Counted from the stretch's first letter, positions 42,255-53,598 are shown. The stretch is DNA of 64,000 nucleotides from Hydrogenophaga sp. (GCF_011772445.1 NZ_WVZN01000044.1:147846-211845); one strand, 5' to 3'. Numbers and translations are program-made. Notes: a model not told the origin generated them from the letters alone.

Positions 42255-42791
42255 ATGGCCAAACGACAGTCGCTGAAAGAACTCCAGGAACGACTGGCTC
42301 AGCGTCTCACGGCTGCGAAATCCGAGGCGCTGACCGCGACGTGGCTTGCCATTGAGGCGGGAGGCCGCCGCTACCTGCTGCCATTGGTGCAGTCCGGGGA
42401 GATCTTTCCGTGGTCAACCGTGCAGGCCGTGCCCTACACCAAGTCCTGGTACGTGGGTGTGGCCAATCTGCGTGGGGGTTTGCACGGCGTGGTTGATCTG
42501 GCGGAGCTCGTTCAAGGATCGGCGCGTCGAGCAATCCGCCCGGCCGAACGCATCACATCCGAATCCCGCCTGGTGAGTCTGCATGGCGCGCTGGGGCTGA
42601 ACGCCGTGCTGTGGATCGACCGCTTGTTGGGTCTGCGCAATCCAGGTGCATTCAGCGCTGTGGGCGAACGCCCGCCCGAAGCGCCCGGCTATGTGACCCG
42701 TGTGCTCGTCGATGCGCAAGGGCAGGACTGGCAAGAGCTGGACCTGCAACTGCTGGTGAGCGAACCCGAATTTCTGGCCGTCGCGGCCTGA
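42255..42791 (+). CDS. pilI: CheW-like protein PilI
   Basis: CheW domain YLLPLVQSGEIFPWSTVQAVPYTKSWYVGVANLRGGLHGVVDLAEL. Confidence 0.88.
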   Translation: MAKRQSLKELQERLAQRLTAAKSEALTATWLAIEAGGRRYLLPLVQSGEIFPWSTVQAVPYTKSWYVGVANLRGGLHGVVDLAELVQGSARRAIRPAERITSESRLVSLHGALGLNAVLWIDRLLGLRNPGAFSAVGERPPEAPGYVTRVLVDAQGQDWQELDLQLLVSEPEFLAVAA

Positions 42792-42850
42792 CGAAGCCGA
42801 TACCCGGCACCCGACGTTTTCGTCACCTGTTGTGAGTTGGAAGGTAAACC

Positions 42851-45109
42851 ATGGCCACGCTTGATCGATTCCAAGGGCTGTTCTCCAAGAAGAACAAGGA
42901 GGCGGATGAGCCTGACCTGGCCGGTGTGACCGATCAGGAGATCGCCGAGCTCGCCGCCGCCCGGCTGGCGCCTGACGCCCATTCTGGGGACATCGACGAC
43001 AACCTGCTGATCACGGAGGACGATGGCGAGGTCACCAAAGACGCGCTGGTGTCGCTGCCCATTCTGGGACGCCGTCCGGCCGAACAGCACCAGCGTTCGT
43101 TGGCGGTGCTGCTGGCTTTCGCGCTGCTCGTGCTTGGTGCCATCACGTTCTTCGTGTTGAGCCAGGCAGAAAAGATCAGCCAACAGGTGGCGGCCAGCGG
43201 CCAGGCGCTCATGCAGTCGCAGCGTCTGGCCAAGAGCGTGTCGCAGGCGCTGGTGGGCAGCCCCACGGCCTTCCCTGAAGTGCGCGACAGCGCGAGCGTG
43301 CTGGCCACCAGCGTGCGCGGTCTCAAACAGGGCGACAGCAACATGTCGATTGAGCCGCTGGGCCCCGAGTATGGTGGTGCCCTCGACGACCTGCTGCCGC
43401 GCATCGACGCCGCTGAACGCAACGCGTCGGCCGTGCTGGGCCAGCAGGCCACGCTGACGCAGGTGGGTGCCGCCCTGCGCACGATCAACCGCCAGTCGTC
43501 CGACCTGCTGGAGATCGCCGAAACGATTTCCTCCCTCAAGCTGCAGCAGAACGCACCGGCGGCTGAAATCTCCGCCTCCGGCCAGTTGGTGATGCTGACG
43601 CAGCGCATCGGCAAGTCGGCCAACGAGTTCCTCACGCTGGAGGGGGTCAGCCCCGAGGCCGTGTTCCTGCTCGGTAAAGACCTGATCACCTTCAAGGAGG
43701 TTGCGGACGGCCTGCTCAAGGGCAGCGACGAACTGCGGCTGGTGGCCGCGCGCGACCCGCAGGTGCGCGAGCGACTGCAGGTGCTGCTGCAGCGCTATGA
43801 GGAAACCCGTGTCGAGGCCGGCGCGATTCTCGGCAACCTGCAAGGCCTGGTGGCCGCGCGCGAGGCGCAGGCCGCCATCGTGGCCGACAGCGAGGCATTG
43901 CGCGTGGGACTGGAGAAGCTGCAGCAGGACCTGTCCGGCCGCTCCGGCCTCGGTGGTGGTCAACTGCTGGCCCTGGCGCTGTCCACGGTGTTCGCGCTGT
44001 TGTGCGCGGGCGGCCTGGCGTACGTTCAACTGCAGGACAGCCGGCAGCGCCAGATGATGGCCGAAGGCCAGCGGTTGGCGGCCGAGGCCCAGGAGCAGGA
44101 AGCCAAGCGCGTCAACGACGCCAACCAGGCTGCCATTCTTCGCCTGATGAACGAACTGCAAACGGTGGCCGAAGGCGATCTGACGCAGGAAGCCACCGTG
44201 ACGGAAGACATCACGGGCGCCATCGCCGACTCGGTGAACTACACCGTGGAAGAACTTCGGTCGCTGGTGGGCAACGTTCAGGCCACGGCCACTCGGGTGG
44301 CGCAGACGACTTCAGCGGTGGAGAACACCTCGACCGAACTGCTCGCGGCTTCCACCGAGCAGCTGCGCGAGATTCGCGAAACCGGCCAGTCGGTGCTCGA
44401 CATGGCGCAGCGCATCAACCAGGTGTCCAGCCAGGCTCAGGAGTCGGCCCAGGTGGCCCGCGCTTCTCTGGAGGCAGCAGAGTCCGGGCTGCAGGCCGTG
44501 CAGGACGCGATCGGCGGTATGAACGCCATTCGCGACCAGATTCAGGAAACCTCCAAGCGGATCAAGCGGCTGGGTGAGTCCTCGCAGGAGATCGGTGAAA
44601 TCACCGAGCTGATCTCGGACATTACCGAACAAACCAACGTGCTCGCGCTCAACGCTGCCATCCAGGCGGCCTCCGCGGGTGAAGCGGGTCGCGGCTTCTC
44701 GGTGGTGGCGGAAGAGGTGCAGCGACTGGCCGAACGCTCGGCCGACGCCACGCGCCAGATCGCGGCGCTCGTGAAAGCCATTCAGACCGACACACAGGAT
44801 GCGGTGGCCGCCATGGAGCGGTCCACCCAGGGTGTGGTCGCGGGGGCGAGGCTGTCCGACAACGCTGGCACCGCGCTGTCCGAAATCGACCGCGTGTCGC
44901 GTCGACTCGCGGACCTCATTGAGCAGATCTCGACCGCCGCTTCTCGCGAAGCCGAATCGGCCAACGAGGTGGCGGGCAGCATTCAGCACATTTTTGCGGT
45001 GACCGAGCAGACCGGTGAAGGCACGCGGTCCACGGCCCAACAGGTGCGCGAACTGTCGGCCATGGCCGAGGAACTGCGTCAATCGGTGGCCCGATTCAAG
45101 ATCGCCTGA
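42851..45109 (+). CDS. pilJ: Methyl-accepting chemotaxis protein PilJ
   Basis: Two TM segments; signalling domain [50 protein letters not shown]. Confidence 0.93.
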   Translation: MATLDRFQGLFSKKNKEADEPDLAGVTDQEIAELAAARLAPDAHSGDIDDNLLITEDDGEVTKDALVSLPILGRRPAEQHQRSLAVLLAFALLVLGAITFFVLSQAEKISQQVAASGQALMQSQRLAKSVSQALVGSPTAFPEVRDSASVLATSVRGLKQGDSNMSIEPLGPEYGGALDDLLPRIDAAERNASAVLGQQATLTQVGAALRTINRQSSDLLEIAETISSLKLQQNAPAAEISASGQLVMLTQRIGKSANEFLTLEGVSPEAVFLLGKDLITFKEVADGLLKGSDELRLVAARDPQVRERLQVLLQRYEETRVEAGAILGNLQGLVAAREAQAAIVADSEALRVGLEKLQQDLSGRSGLGGGQLLALALSTVFALLCAGGLAYVQLQDSRQRQMMAEGQRLAAEAQEQEAKRVNDANQAAILRLMNELQTVAEGDLTQEATVTEDITGAIADSVNYTVEELRSLVGNVQATATRVAQTTSAVENTSTELLAASTEQLREIRETGQSVLDMAQRINQVSSQAQESAQVARASLEAAESGLQAVQDAIGGMNAIRDQIQETSKRIKRLGESSQEIGEITELISDITEQTNVLALNAAIQAASAGEAGRGFSVVAEEVQRLAERSADATRQIAALVKAIQTDTQDAVAAMERSTQGVVAGARLSDNAGTALSEIDRVSRRLADLIEQISTAASREAESANEVAGSIQHIFAVTEQTGEGTRSTAQQVRELSAMAEELRQSVARFKIA

Positions 45110-45141
45110 CACCGGCCACGTCGAACCCTTCAGGGATCCCC

Positions 45142-48100
45142 ATGACCGAAGCGCCCGAAACCGCTCTCCAGGACTTGCCCAACACCGATCTCGGGCCGCT
45201 GGCCTGGGTCTTCGAGGAGCTGCGCAAATCGCTCGACGCGGCCAACAAGGCCATTCGGCGATTCGTGCGTGAGAACGAGCAGTCGCGCCACGGCGATCTT
45301 GAGGCGGTCGATCCGGCGGCCCTGCGCATGGCGCGCCAGCAGCTGCACCAGGCCGTGGGCGCGCTGGAAGTCGTCGGACTGGGTGCGCCGGCGCAGGTGC
45401 TGCGCGGCATGGAATCCGCGGTGCAGCGGTTCGTCCAGAAGCCCGAGAGCTGTGACGAGCAGGCGGCCGCGCGCGTCGAGCGGGCCAGCTTCGCCTTGAT
45501 CGAGTACCTGGAGGCTGTGCTCAACCACAAGGCGGTGCAGCCCGTGGCCTTGTTCCATCAGTACCGCGAGGTGCTCGAGCTGGCGGGCGCTGAGCGTGTG
45601 CACCCGGCGGATCTGTGGGATTTTGATCATCGTGGAATCGACGTGCCTGCGCCACCCAACGCCAAGGCGTTGGAGGTCAGTGCGGCGGTCCGTTCGCTGT
45701 TTGACCGCCTGACGCTGCTGGTCGTCAAGACGCAAAGCGCCGCGGCCTGCCAGCAACTGGCCAAACTCTGCGGCGGCTTGTCCGCCGCCATGGACGAGCC
45801 TCGCCAGCGCACCTTCTGGCGTGTGGCCGCTGCGTTCTTCGAATCGGCGGGTTCGCAGGGATTGCCCTTCGACATCTACGTGAAGCGTGCGGCCTCGCGC
45901 CTGCTCATGCAGTTCGGTCAGCTCGCGTCGCGAACGGGCCAGGTGTCTGAAACCCTGCTTCACGACCTGCTGTTCTTCTGTGCGCAGAGCCAAGTCCCTG
46001 CCGGTGTCACCACCCAGCACCTGGAGGCTGTGCGCGAAGCATATGGTTTGCACCGCTACCGCCCGGCCGATTACCACCAGGCCACCCTGGGCCGATATGA
46101 CCCTGCCGTGCTGGCCCAGGCCCGCAAGCGCATCCAGGCCGCCAAGGAGGCCTGGTCCTTGTTCTCGGGTGGCGACAACTCACGGGCCCGCCAGGTGGGC
46201 GACCAGTTCGGTCTGATCGGTGAATCGCTGCTCAAGCTGCACGCGCCCAGCGCACCCTTGTCGGCGGCCCTGGTCAAGGCCACCGATCGCGCGGTGAATG
46301 AGCCGGGTGGCGTGCGCCCGGAACTCGCGATGGAGGTGGCGACCACCACCTTGTACCTCGAGGCCGCGTTCGAGGATTTCGATCCCGGCGACCCTCAACT
46401 CGCCGTGCGTACCCAGGAACTCGCGCAGCGCCTGACCGACGTGATCGAAGGCAAGCCCGCCCGCCCGCTGGACGACTGGATGGAGCAGCTCTACCGGCGC
46501 ATCAGCGACCGGCAGACGATGGGCAGCGTGGTCGACGAGTTGAAGGTTTCGCTCGGCGAGGTCGAGAAGTCGCTTGACCAGTTTTTCCGCCAGCCGCAGG
46601 AGAAAGCCGGGCTTCATGTGGCCGTGACCCAGCTGGCGCAGATGCGCGGCGTGCTGTCCGTGCTGGGCCTGGACCACGCGGTGCAGGCCGTGACCCGCAT
46701 GCGCAGCAGCGTGGAGCAGATTCTCGACACCGAGGTGGACGAGGCCTTGGCGCGTGAAGCAGGCACCTTCCAGCAGTTGGGCGACAACCTCAGCGCGCTC
46801 AGCTTCCTGGTCGACATGCTGAGCTATCAGCCATCGCTGGCGAAGAAGCTGTTCGTGTTCGACGAGGACAAAGGTGGCCTGGTGCCGCTCATGGGACGCG
46901 CCAGCGTGGGCCGCGACCGCTCGCAACCGGCCCGCGACGACGCCGAGGCGCTGCAACAGGGCGTGCGGCGCGTGGTGGACAGTGTGTTCGGCGGCCTCGA
47001 CGACCTCAGCGGATTGAGCCAGCAACTGGACTCGCTCGCCGATCAGGCCGCGCTGGCCGAGCAGCCCGCCGTGGCCAAGGCGGCGCGTGAGGCCGCCGAG
47101 GCTGTGGTGCGCGATGACGCCATGGTCGGCGCGCAGGCCTTGGTCGGATTGACCGAGGTCGCTGTCGCCGAGGCCCCCACCGCCGCGGCAGTCGAGGCGC
47201 CCGCGGACGACGGCACCGACGAAGACGACCTGCTCGATATCTTCCTGGAGGAGGCGCGCGAGGTCGTGGCCAATGGCCGCGAAGCCGTGTCGCACCTGCG
47301 CGAGCAGCCTTCCGACCTCGACCACCTGACCACGCTGCGCCGCGCGTTTCACACGCTCAAGGGCAGTTCGCGCATGGTGGGTCTCAACGAGTTCGGTGAG
47401 GCCGCCTGGGCGATGGAGCAGCTGCTCAACGCCGTGCTGGCCGAGCAACGGCCCGCCAACGAGCCGCTGCTGGGTCTGTCGGGCGAATCGCTGGACCAGT
47501 TCGAACGCTGGGTGCGCGACATCGCCGCACAGCAGGCCGGGGCCTGGCGCTCGCAACCCTTCCGCGCCAGCGCCGAAGCCTTGCGGGTTCAAGGGGTGTG
47601 GTTGCCCTTGCAGGCGCCTGAAGCCTTGGAGGTTGAAGCGATCGACGTGTCATTGGATGAGCCGGTCGACGCCGCTCCTGCGGACGATGCCGCCGGACCC
47701 TCCACTGGCCTGGGCGACTTGCCCATGCCCGAGCCCCTGTCCGACACTGCCTTGGATGTTCCACTGCTGGCCGATATCGACCTGGATCTGCTGGCGCAAA
47801 CCGCCCAGCCCGCGTCGGTGGAAGCGCCCGCAGAACCGGTCGAACAGTCCGCGGCACACGCCGATCCTGTGGAGCCGTTGGCCGTGGCCGCGGTACCGCC
47901 CGAGTTCGATGAGCTGGAAGACTTTCCACGCGAAGCCGTTGAATCCGGGTTTGCCGAGATCGAGCAGATCGAACTGACCGCCCCGGCGCCCCTGCCCGTC
48001 GCTGCGCCTGCGCTCCCGGCGGACGTGCCGCCCGAGGAGCCGATGCGCGAGATCGGCCCACTGCGCATTGGCCACAAGCTCTACAACGTATTTCTCAACG

Positions 48101-51066
48101 AGGCCGACGAGTGGTCTCGCCGCCTGAACACCGGGCTGTCCGAGTGGGCGCTGGAAACCCACGCGCCGGTGCCGGAATCGGCGGAAGCCCTCGCGCATTC
48201 CCTGGCCGGAAGCTCGGGCACGGTGGGCTTCGAGTCGCTGTCCGGCATTGCGCGCGCGCTCGAGCATGCGTTGGGCTCGGTGGCTGCACGCCAGCGCGCG
48301 GGCCATGAGGCGTCGGCTGCTCTTGGCCAATTGTTCGTCGATGCCGGTGAAGACGTTCGTCGACTGTTGCATCAGTTCGCCGCCGGTTTCCTGAAAGAGG
48401 CCAACCCCGAGTTGCTCGCGTCGCTCGTTCGGGTGGTGCACGATCCCCTGGCTTTCAGCGAGCCACCGGCCGTTGCACCGGTCAGCGATCTCGATGACGT
48501 GTTCCTCACGGTCACCGACGAGATCGAATTGCTGCCAGCGGATGACGAGCCCGCGTTGACGGCTGCCGCCGGGGCGCCCGTGGTGACTGAAGAGGTGATG
48601 CCCACGCCGGAAGCCGCTCCTGTCGATTGGGAGCCGCCCGTCGCAGCCGAGCCCGTTCGCGCCGAATCGCCGGGCAACGTCCATCAGGACATTGACGACG
48701 ACATCGATGCCGTCGACACCATCGACATCGACCTGTTCCCGATCTTCGAGGAAGAGGCGCAGGAACTGCTGCCCCAGATGGGCGCTGCCTTGCGCCAATG
48801 GAGCGCCCGTCCGGACGACGGTGCCGCGCGTGGCGAGGTGCTTCGGGCGCTGCACACGCTCAAGGGCAGTGCGCGTCTGGCCGGCGCCCTGCGCCTCGGT
48901 GAAATGGCCCACCGCATGGAGACGGCGGCGGAACGCCTGGGCTCCGATGTTCAGCGCGCCAGTGATCTGGAGGTGCTGCAGAGCGCGTTCGACGCCATTG
49001 CCGCTCGCTTCGAGGCCTTGAGACACCCCGATGCGCAGACCGGCGCAGTGCAGCAGTCCGCACCCGAAGTGCAGGTGGCCGAGCCGTCCGAGAATGCCGA
49101 CGCTGCCCAGGCGCCGACCGGCGCCGCGCCTGCCATCAATACGGTGGCCTTGGGTGCCAACTTCGTCGCGCCGATCGCCCCCGCCCAACTCGCGGCGCGC
49201 AGCACGGCGGCTGTGCGGGTGCGACCCGAGCTGCTGGACCGCCTCGTCAATCAGACCGGTGAAGTGATCATCTCGCGCTCGCGCATGGAGGCCGAAGTCG
49301 TCACGCTGCGCACCTCGCTCAAGGATCTCACGGGTAACCTTGACCGCCTGCGCCAGCAGTTGCGGGACATCGAATTGCAGGCCGAGACCCAGATGCAGTC
49401 GCGTCTCGCCCAGGCGCGCGACCACGTCCAATCCTTTGACCCGCTGGAGTTCGACCGATTCACGCGCGTGCAGGAACTCACCCGCATGATGGCCGAGTCG
49501 GTGAACGACGTGGCCACGCTGCAGCGCAACCTGCAGCGCGCTGTGGAAGCCACCGAAGACAACCTCGTGGCCCAGGCGCGCCAGACGCGCGAGCTGCAAC
49601 GCGACCTGCTGCGCACCCGCATGGTGGAGTTCGAGGGCATCGCCGAGCGCCTGTACCGCGTGGTTCGCCAGGCGTCCAAGGAAACCGGCAAGCAGGTCCG
49701 CCTCGACATCACGGGCGGCAACATCGAAATGGACCGGGGCGTTCTGGATCGCATGACCGGCACCTTCGAGCACCTGTTGCGCAACCACGTGGCGCATGGC
49801 ATCGAAGCGCCCGAGCTGCGCGGGCAGCGCGGCAAACCGGCTGAAGGCCGCATCGACATCCAGTTGCACCAGGAGCGCAACGACGTGTCACTCGTGTTCG
49901 CCGACGATGGCGGCGGTATCGACCTCGACCGCCTTCGCGAGAAGGCCCGCGAGGCCGGCCTGCTGGCGCCCGGCGTGGAACTGGACGACGAACAGGCGGC
50001 CCAACTCATCTTCGAGGCGGGCATCAGCACCGCCCGCGAGGTGTCGGAGCTCGCAGGCCGTGGCATCGGCATGGACGTGGTGCGAAGCGACGTGCTGGCG
50101 CTGGGCGGGCGCATCGAAACCTCCACCCGGGCCGGGCAGGGCACCTCATTCAAGCTGGTGTTGCCACTGACCACCGCCGTCACGCAGGTGGTGATGCTGC
50201 GCGCCGGCGAACTCATGTTCGGCGTGCCGTCGAACGTGGTGGAGATCGTGCGCCGCGTGCCGCCGGCCGAACTGCAGGCCGCGTACGCCAGTGGCCACAT
50301 TCGCCACGGTGACGAAGACGTGCCCTTCTTCTGGAGTGGCGCCCTTCTGCAGTCCTCGGCGCAGTCTCAGGAGCCGCAGAACCGCACGCTGCCTGTGGTC
50401 ATCTTCCGCAGTGCGGCGCAGCGCGTAGCCTTGCACATCGACGAGGTGCTGGGTAATCAGGAAGTCGTGGTCAAGAACCTGGGCGCGCAGCTCTCGCGCC
50501 TGCCGGGCCTCGCGGGCATGTCGGTGCTGGCCTCGGGCGCGGTGGCACTCATCTACAACCCGGTGGCCCTGGCCTCGGTCTATGGCCCACAGGTGCCCGA
50601 GTGGGTGCAGAAGCAGTTGTCGCAGCCGCAGCCCGCGGATGCCACTGCCATGGGCGGCGACGCGGGCGCGGACACCGCGCTGGCCAGCGTCCCCCTGGTG
50701 CTGGTGGTCGACGACTCGATCACCGTGCGCCGTGTCACCCAGCGCCTGCTGCAGCGCGAAGGCTATCGCGTGGTGTTGGCGGCCGATGGCTTGCAAGCCC
50801 TCGAGCGGCTGCAGGTCGAGCGCCCGGCGGTGGTGTTGTCCGACATCGAAATGCCGCGCATGGACGGCTTCGACCTCGTGCGCAACATCCGCGCCGACGC
50901 CCGCCTGGCCGATCTGCCGGTGATCATGATCACTTCGCGCATCGCGGAAAAGCACCGCGAGCACGCGCGCGAACTGGGCGTGGACCACTACCTCGGCAAG
51001 CCGTACTCCGAAGACGAGCTGCTCGTGCTGGTGGCGCGCTACGCCCGGTCCACCACGGACGCCTGA
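45142..51066 (+). CDS. chpA: Hybrid CheA-like kinase ChpA/PilL with multiple Hpt domains and C-terminal receiver
   Basis: Hpt motifs HTLKGSSRMVG, HSLAGSSGTVG, HTLKGSARLAG; CheA catalytic HGIEAPELRGQRGKP...GRGIGMDVVRSDV; CheW-like; REC VVDDSITVRRVTQRLL. Confidence 0.95.
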   Translation: MTEAPETALQDLPNTDLGPLAWVFEELRKSLDAANKAIRRFVRENEQSRHGDLEAVDPAALRMARQQLHQAVGALEVVGLGAPAQVLRGMESAVQRFVQKPESCDEQAAARVERASFALIEYLEAVLNHKAVQPVALFHQYREVLELAGAERVHPADLWDFDHRGIDVPAPPNAKALEVSAAVRSLFDRLTLLVVKTQSAAACQQLAKLCGGLSAAMDEPRQRTFWRVAAAFFESAGSQGLPFDIYVKRAASRLLMQFGQLASRTGQVSETLLHDLLFFCAQSQVPAGVTTQHLEAVREAYGLHRYRPADYHQATLGRYDPAVLAQARKRIQAAKEAWSLFSGGDNSRARQVGDQFGLIGESLLKLHAPSAPLSAALVKATDRAVNEPGGVRPELAMEVATTTLYLEAAFEDFDPGDPQLAVRTQELAQRLTDVIEGKPARPLDDWMEQLYRRISDRQTMGSVVDELKVSLGEVEKSLDQFFRQPQEKAGLHVAVTQLAQMRGVLSVLGLDHAVQAVTRMRSSVEQILDTEVDEALAREAGTFQQLGDNLSALSFLVDMLSYQPSLAKKLFVFDEDKGGLVPLMGRASVGRDRSQPARDDAEALQQGVRRVVDSVFGGLDDLSGLSQQLDSLADQAALAEQPAVAKAAREAAEAVVRDDAMVGAQALVGLTEVAVAEAPTAAAVEAPADDGTDEDDLLDIFLEEAREVVANGREAVSHLREQPSDLDHLTTLRRAFHTLKGSSRMVGLNEFGEAAWAMEQLLNAVLAEQRPANEPLLGLSGESLDQFERWVRDIAAQQAGAWRSQPFRASAEALRVQGVWLPLQAPEALEVEAIDVSLDEPVDAAPADDAAGPSTGLGDLPMPEPLSDTALDVPLLADIDLDLLAQTAQPASVEAPAEPVEQSAAHADPVEPLAVAAVPPEFDELEDFPREAVESGFAEIEQIELTAPAPLPVAAPALPADVPPEEPMREIGPLRIGHKLYNVFLNEADEWSRRLNTGLSEWALETHAPVPESAEALAHSLAGSSGTVGFESLSGIARALEHALGSVAARQRAGHEASAALGQLFVDAGEDVRRLLHQFAAGFLKEANPELLASLVRVVHDPLAFSEPPAVAPVSDLDDVFLTVTDEIELLPADDEPALTAAAGAPVVTEEVMPTPEAAPVDWEPPVAAEPVRAESPGNVHQDIDDDIDAVDTIDIDLFPIFEEEAQELLPQMGAALRQWSARPDDGAARGEVLRALHTLKGSARLAGALRLGEMAHRMETAAERLGSDVQRASDLEVLQSAFDAIAARFEALRHPDAQTGAVQQSAPEVQVAEPSENADAAQAPTGAAPAINTVALGANFVAPIAPAQLAARSTAAVRVRPELLDRLVNQTGEVIISRSRMEAEVVTLRTSLKDLTGNLDRLRQQLRDIELQAETQMQSRLAQARDHVQSFDPLEFDRFTRVQELTRMMAESVNDVATLQRNLQRAVEATEDNLVAQARQTRELQRDLLRTRMVEFEGIAERLYRVVRQASKETGKQVRLDITGGNIEMDRGVLDRMTGTFEHLLRNHVAHGIEAPELRGQRGKPAEGRIDIQLHQERNDVSLVFADDGGGIDLDRLREKAREAGLLAPGVELDDEQAAQLIFEAGISTAREVSELAGRGIGMDVVRSDVLALGGRIETSTRAGQGTSFKLVLPLTTAVTQVVMLRAGELMFGVPSNVVEIVRRVPPAELQAAYASGHIRHGDEDVPFFWSGALLQSSAQSQEPQNRTLPVVIFRSAAQRVALHIDEVLGNQEVVVKNLGAQLSRLPGLAGMSVLASGAVALIYNPVALASVYGPQVPEWVQKQLSQPQPADATAMGGDAGADTALASVPLVLVVDDSITVRRVTQRLLQREGYRVVLAADGLQALERLQVERPAVVLSDIEMPRMDGFDLVRNIRADARLADLPVIMITSRIAEKHREHARELGVDHYLGKPYSEDELLVLVARYARSTTDA

Positions 51067-52532
51067 TCTTTCACCACCGCGTACCGCGCGAGCGTCTTGT
51101 CGCGCGCCGCTGCGTGGTCCACCAGCGGGGCGGGGTAGTGCTCGCCGATCTCCACGCCGGCGGCGGCCAGCTCCACCGGTGTGGCCTTCCAGGGCGCGTG
51201 GATCGCGTGATCGGGCAGTTCGGCGAGCTGGGGCAGGTAGCGTCGGATGAAGCGGCCCTGCGGGTCGAAGCGCTCGCTCTGCGTGATGGGGTTGAAGATG
51301 CGGAACCACGGTTGCGCGTCGCAGCCGCTGGAGCTCGCCCATTGCCAGCCGCCGTTGTTGGCCGCCAGGTCGAAGTCGATCAGGTGCTCGGCGAAGTAGC
51401 GCTCCCCCCATTGCCAATGGATGCCGAGGTCCTTCACCAGAAAACTCGCCACCACCATCCGCAGGCGGTTGTGCATGTAGCCGGTCTGGTTGATCTGCGC
51501 CATCGCGGCGTCCACCAGCGGGTAGCCGGTGCGGCCCTCGCACCAGGCCTTGAACCGCGCGTCCGCGGCTTTGCCGTGTTCGTAGCGCACGGCGTCGTAG
51601 GCGGGCTTGAAGGCGCGCTGCGCCACGTGCGGGAAGTTGGCCAGGATCTGGTGGTAGAAGTCGCGCCAGATGAGTTCGGACAGCCAGGTGCTGGCGCCCG
51701 CGTTGCCCTGGGCGTGCAGCTCGTGGGCGATGGACGCCAGCGCCCGGATGGACACGGTGCCGAAGCGCAGGTGCGCGCTGAGGTAGCTGGGGCCCTTGAT
51801 TGCCGGGTAGTCGCGCGCCTCGTCGTAGCGGTCGATGCGCTGCAGGAAGTCATCGAAGAGCTGGTGCGCCCCGTCTTCGCCGGGGGGCAGGGGCAGCTGC
51901 GCCAGGTTGGTGCGCTCGAAGCCGATCTCCTCCAGCGTGGGCACGGGGCGCGAGAGCCCCTCGGGCAGCGGCGCCAGCGCACCCGCGTGCTTCGTGATCG
52001 GGTAGGCCTTCAAGTGAAAGGGCGTGAGCGCCTTGAGCCAGGCGTTCTTGTAGGGCGTGAACACGCCGAAGGCGCGCCCGGCCTGCGTGAGCACCTCGCG
52101 GCGCTCGAAGATCACGTGGTCCTTGTGGGTGCGCAGCAGCACACCCTGGTGCGCGAGCGCGCCCAGCACCTGGGCGTCGCGCGCCAGCGCGGCGGGGTCG
52201 TCGTCGTGGTTGGCGAACACGGCCTGCGCGCCCAGTCGTTCGGCCAGTGCGGGAATGGCATGCAGGGCGCGATCGTGCAGCACGATCAGGCCGGTGTCCC
52301 GGCGCCCGTGCTCGGCGCCCAGCTCGCGCAGCCGCGTGTCCAGCGCCACCAGCGACTCCCGGATGAATTCGACGCGGCGGTCGGCGCGCGGCAGCGTGTC
52401 GAGGATTTCGCGGTCGAACACGAACACGCACCACAACCGGCGGCAGTGGCGCAGCGCGTGGTGCAGGGCCGCGTTGTCGCTGGCGCGCAGATCGCGGCGG
52501 AACCACATCAGACCGGTGTCGAATTGGCTCAT
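51039..52532 (-). CDS. phrB: Deoxyribodipyrimidine photolyase
   Basis: LMWFRRDLRASDNAALHHAL; NNGGWQWASSSGCDAQPWFRIFNPITQSERFDPQGRFIRRYLPQL. Confidence 0.95.
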   Translation of the reverse strand: MSQFDTGLMWFRRDLRASDNAALHHALRHCRRLWCVFVFDREILDTLPRADRRVEFIRESLVALDTRLRELGAEHGRRDTGLIVLHDRALHAIPALAERLGAQAVFANHDDDPAALARDAQVLGALAHQGVLLRTHKDHVIFERREVLTQAGRAFGVFTPYKNAWLKALTPFHLKAYPITKHAGALAPLPEGLSRPVPTLEEIGFERTNLAQLPLPPGEDGAHQLFDDFLQRIDRYDEARDYPAIKGPSYLSAHLRFGTVSIRALASIAHELHAQGNAGASTWLSELIWRDFYHQILANFPHVAQRAFKPAYDAVRYEHGKAADARFKAWCEGRTGYPLVDAAMAQINQTGYMHNRLRMVVASFLVKDLGIHWQWGERYFAEHLIDFDLAANNGGWQWASSSGCDAQPWFRIFNPITQSERFDPQGRFIRRYLPQLAELPDHAIHAPWKATPVELAAAGVEIGEHYPAPLVDHAAARDKTLARYAVVKDQASVVDRA

Positions 52533-52598
52533 GGGGTGATGGGGACGGAGGCGACCGGCGAACCCGGGCCGGCGAGGGGCGGGACATAGAATCCGCGC

Positions 52599-53195
52599 AT
52601 GGCCGCCGATTTTGCTCCGACCAACCTGACCCATCATTTCCTGATCGCGATGCCCGGGTTGACCGACGAGTTGTTCGGCCGCAGCGTGGTGTTCATGTGC
52701 GAGCACAGCGAGCGCGGCGCCCTCGGCCTGGTCATCAACAAGCCCAGCGACATCCTCCTGCCCAAGCTGTTCGAGAAGGTCGAGCTGCCCCTGTCGCGCG
52801 AAGACCTGCTGGAACTGCCTGTGTTCCAGGGCGGGCCGGTGCAGACGGAGCGCGGCTTCGTGCTGCACGAGGCCGTCAATCCCGATCAGGACGGTGAGTC
52901 GGTCTACGCTTCCACGCTTTCCATTCCGGGTGGCCTGGAGATGACCACCTCCAAGGACGTGCTGGAGGCCATGGCGGCCGGCGCCGGCCCGCGCCGCGTC
53001 TTCGTCTCGCTGGGCTACGCTTCCTGGGGGCAGGGTCAGCTCGAGTCCGAGATCGCCGAGAACGCCTGGCTCACCGTGCCCGCCGACATCGAGATCATTT
53101 TCGACGCCCCGGTGGCCGAGCGCTACGACCGCGCCATGGCCTTGCTGGGTCTGCAGCAACCGTGGATGCTTTCGCCCGATGCCGGCCACGCCTGA
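52599..53195 (+). CDS. yqgE: YqgE/AlgH family (UPF0301) protein
   Basis: LTHHFLIAMPGLTDELFGRSVVFMCEHSERGALGLVINKP. Confidence 0.95.
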   Translation: MAADFAPTNLTHHFLIAMPGLTDELFGRSVVFMCEHSERGALGLVINKPSDILLPKLFEKVELPLSREDLLELPVFQGGPVQTERGFVLHEAVNPDQDGESVYASTLSIPGGLEMTTSKDVLEAMAAGAGPRRVFVSLGYASWGQGQLESEIAENAWLTVPADIEIIFDAPVAERYDRAMALLGLQQPWMLSPDAGHA

Positions 53196-53598
53196 CATGC
53201 CTGAGGCCGCCGCCACGCTGCAGACCTTCCTGGCCTTCGACGTGGGCCAGCGCCGCACCGGCGTGGCCACCGGCAACCGACTCACCCGCAGCGCCACACC
53301 GCAGCCCACCATCGTGGCCACGGGCGACGCGCGCCTGGAGCGCGCGGCCGAGCGCATCCGCGAATGGGCGCCCGACGCCCTGGTGGTGGGCGTGCCCTTC
53401 CACCCCGACGGCGCCGAGCACGCCAACACCGCCATGGCGCGCAAGTTCGCGCGGCGCCTGCACGGCCGCCATGGCCTGCCCGTGTTCGAGGTGGACGAGC
53501 GCTACAGCACCACCGAGGCACGCGCGCAGGGCGCGCGAGACGCCGACGCGGCCTCCGCCTGCATCATCCTGGAACAGTTCCTGAGGAGCCTGCCTTGA
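53179..53598 (+). CDS. ruvX: Putative pre-16S rRNA nuclease YqgF/RuvX
   Basis: FLAFDVGQRRTGVATGN; VVGVPFHPDG; VDERYSTTEA. Confidence 0.95.
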   Translation: MPATPDMPEAAATLQTFLAFDVGQRRTGVATGNRLTRSATPQPTIVATGDARLERAAERIREWAPDALVVGVPFHPDGAEHANTAMARKFARRLHGRHGLPVFEVDERYSTTEARAQGARDADAASACIILEQFLRSLP

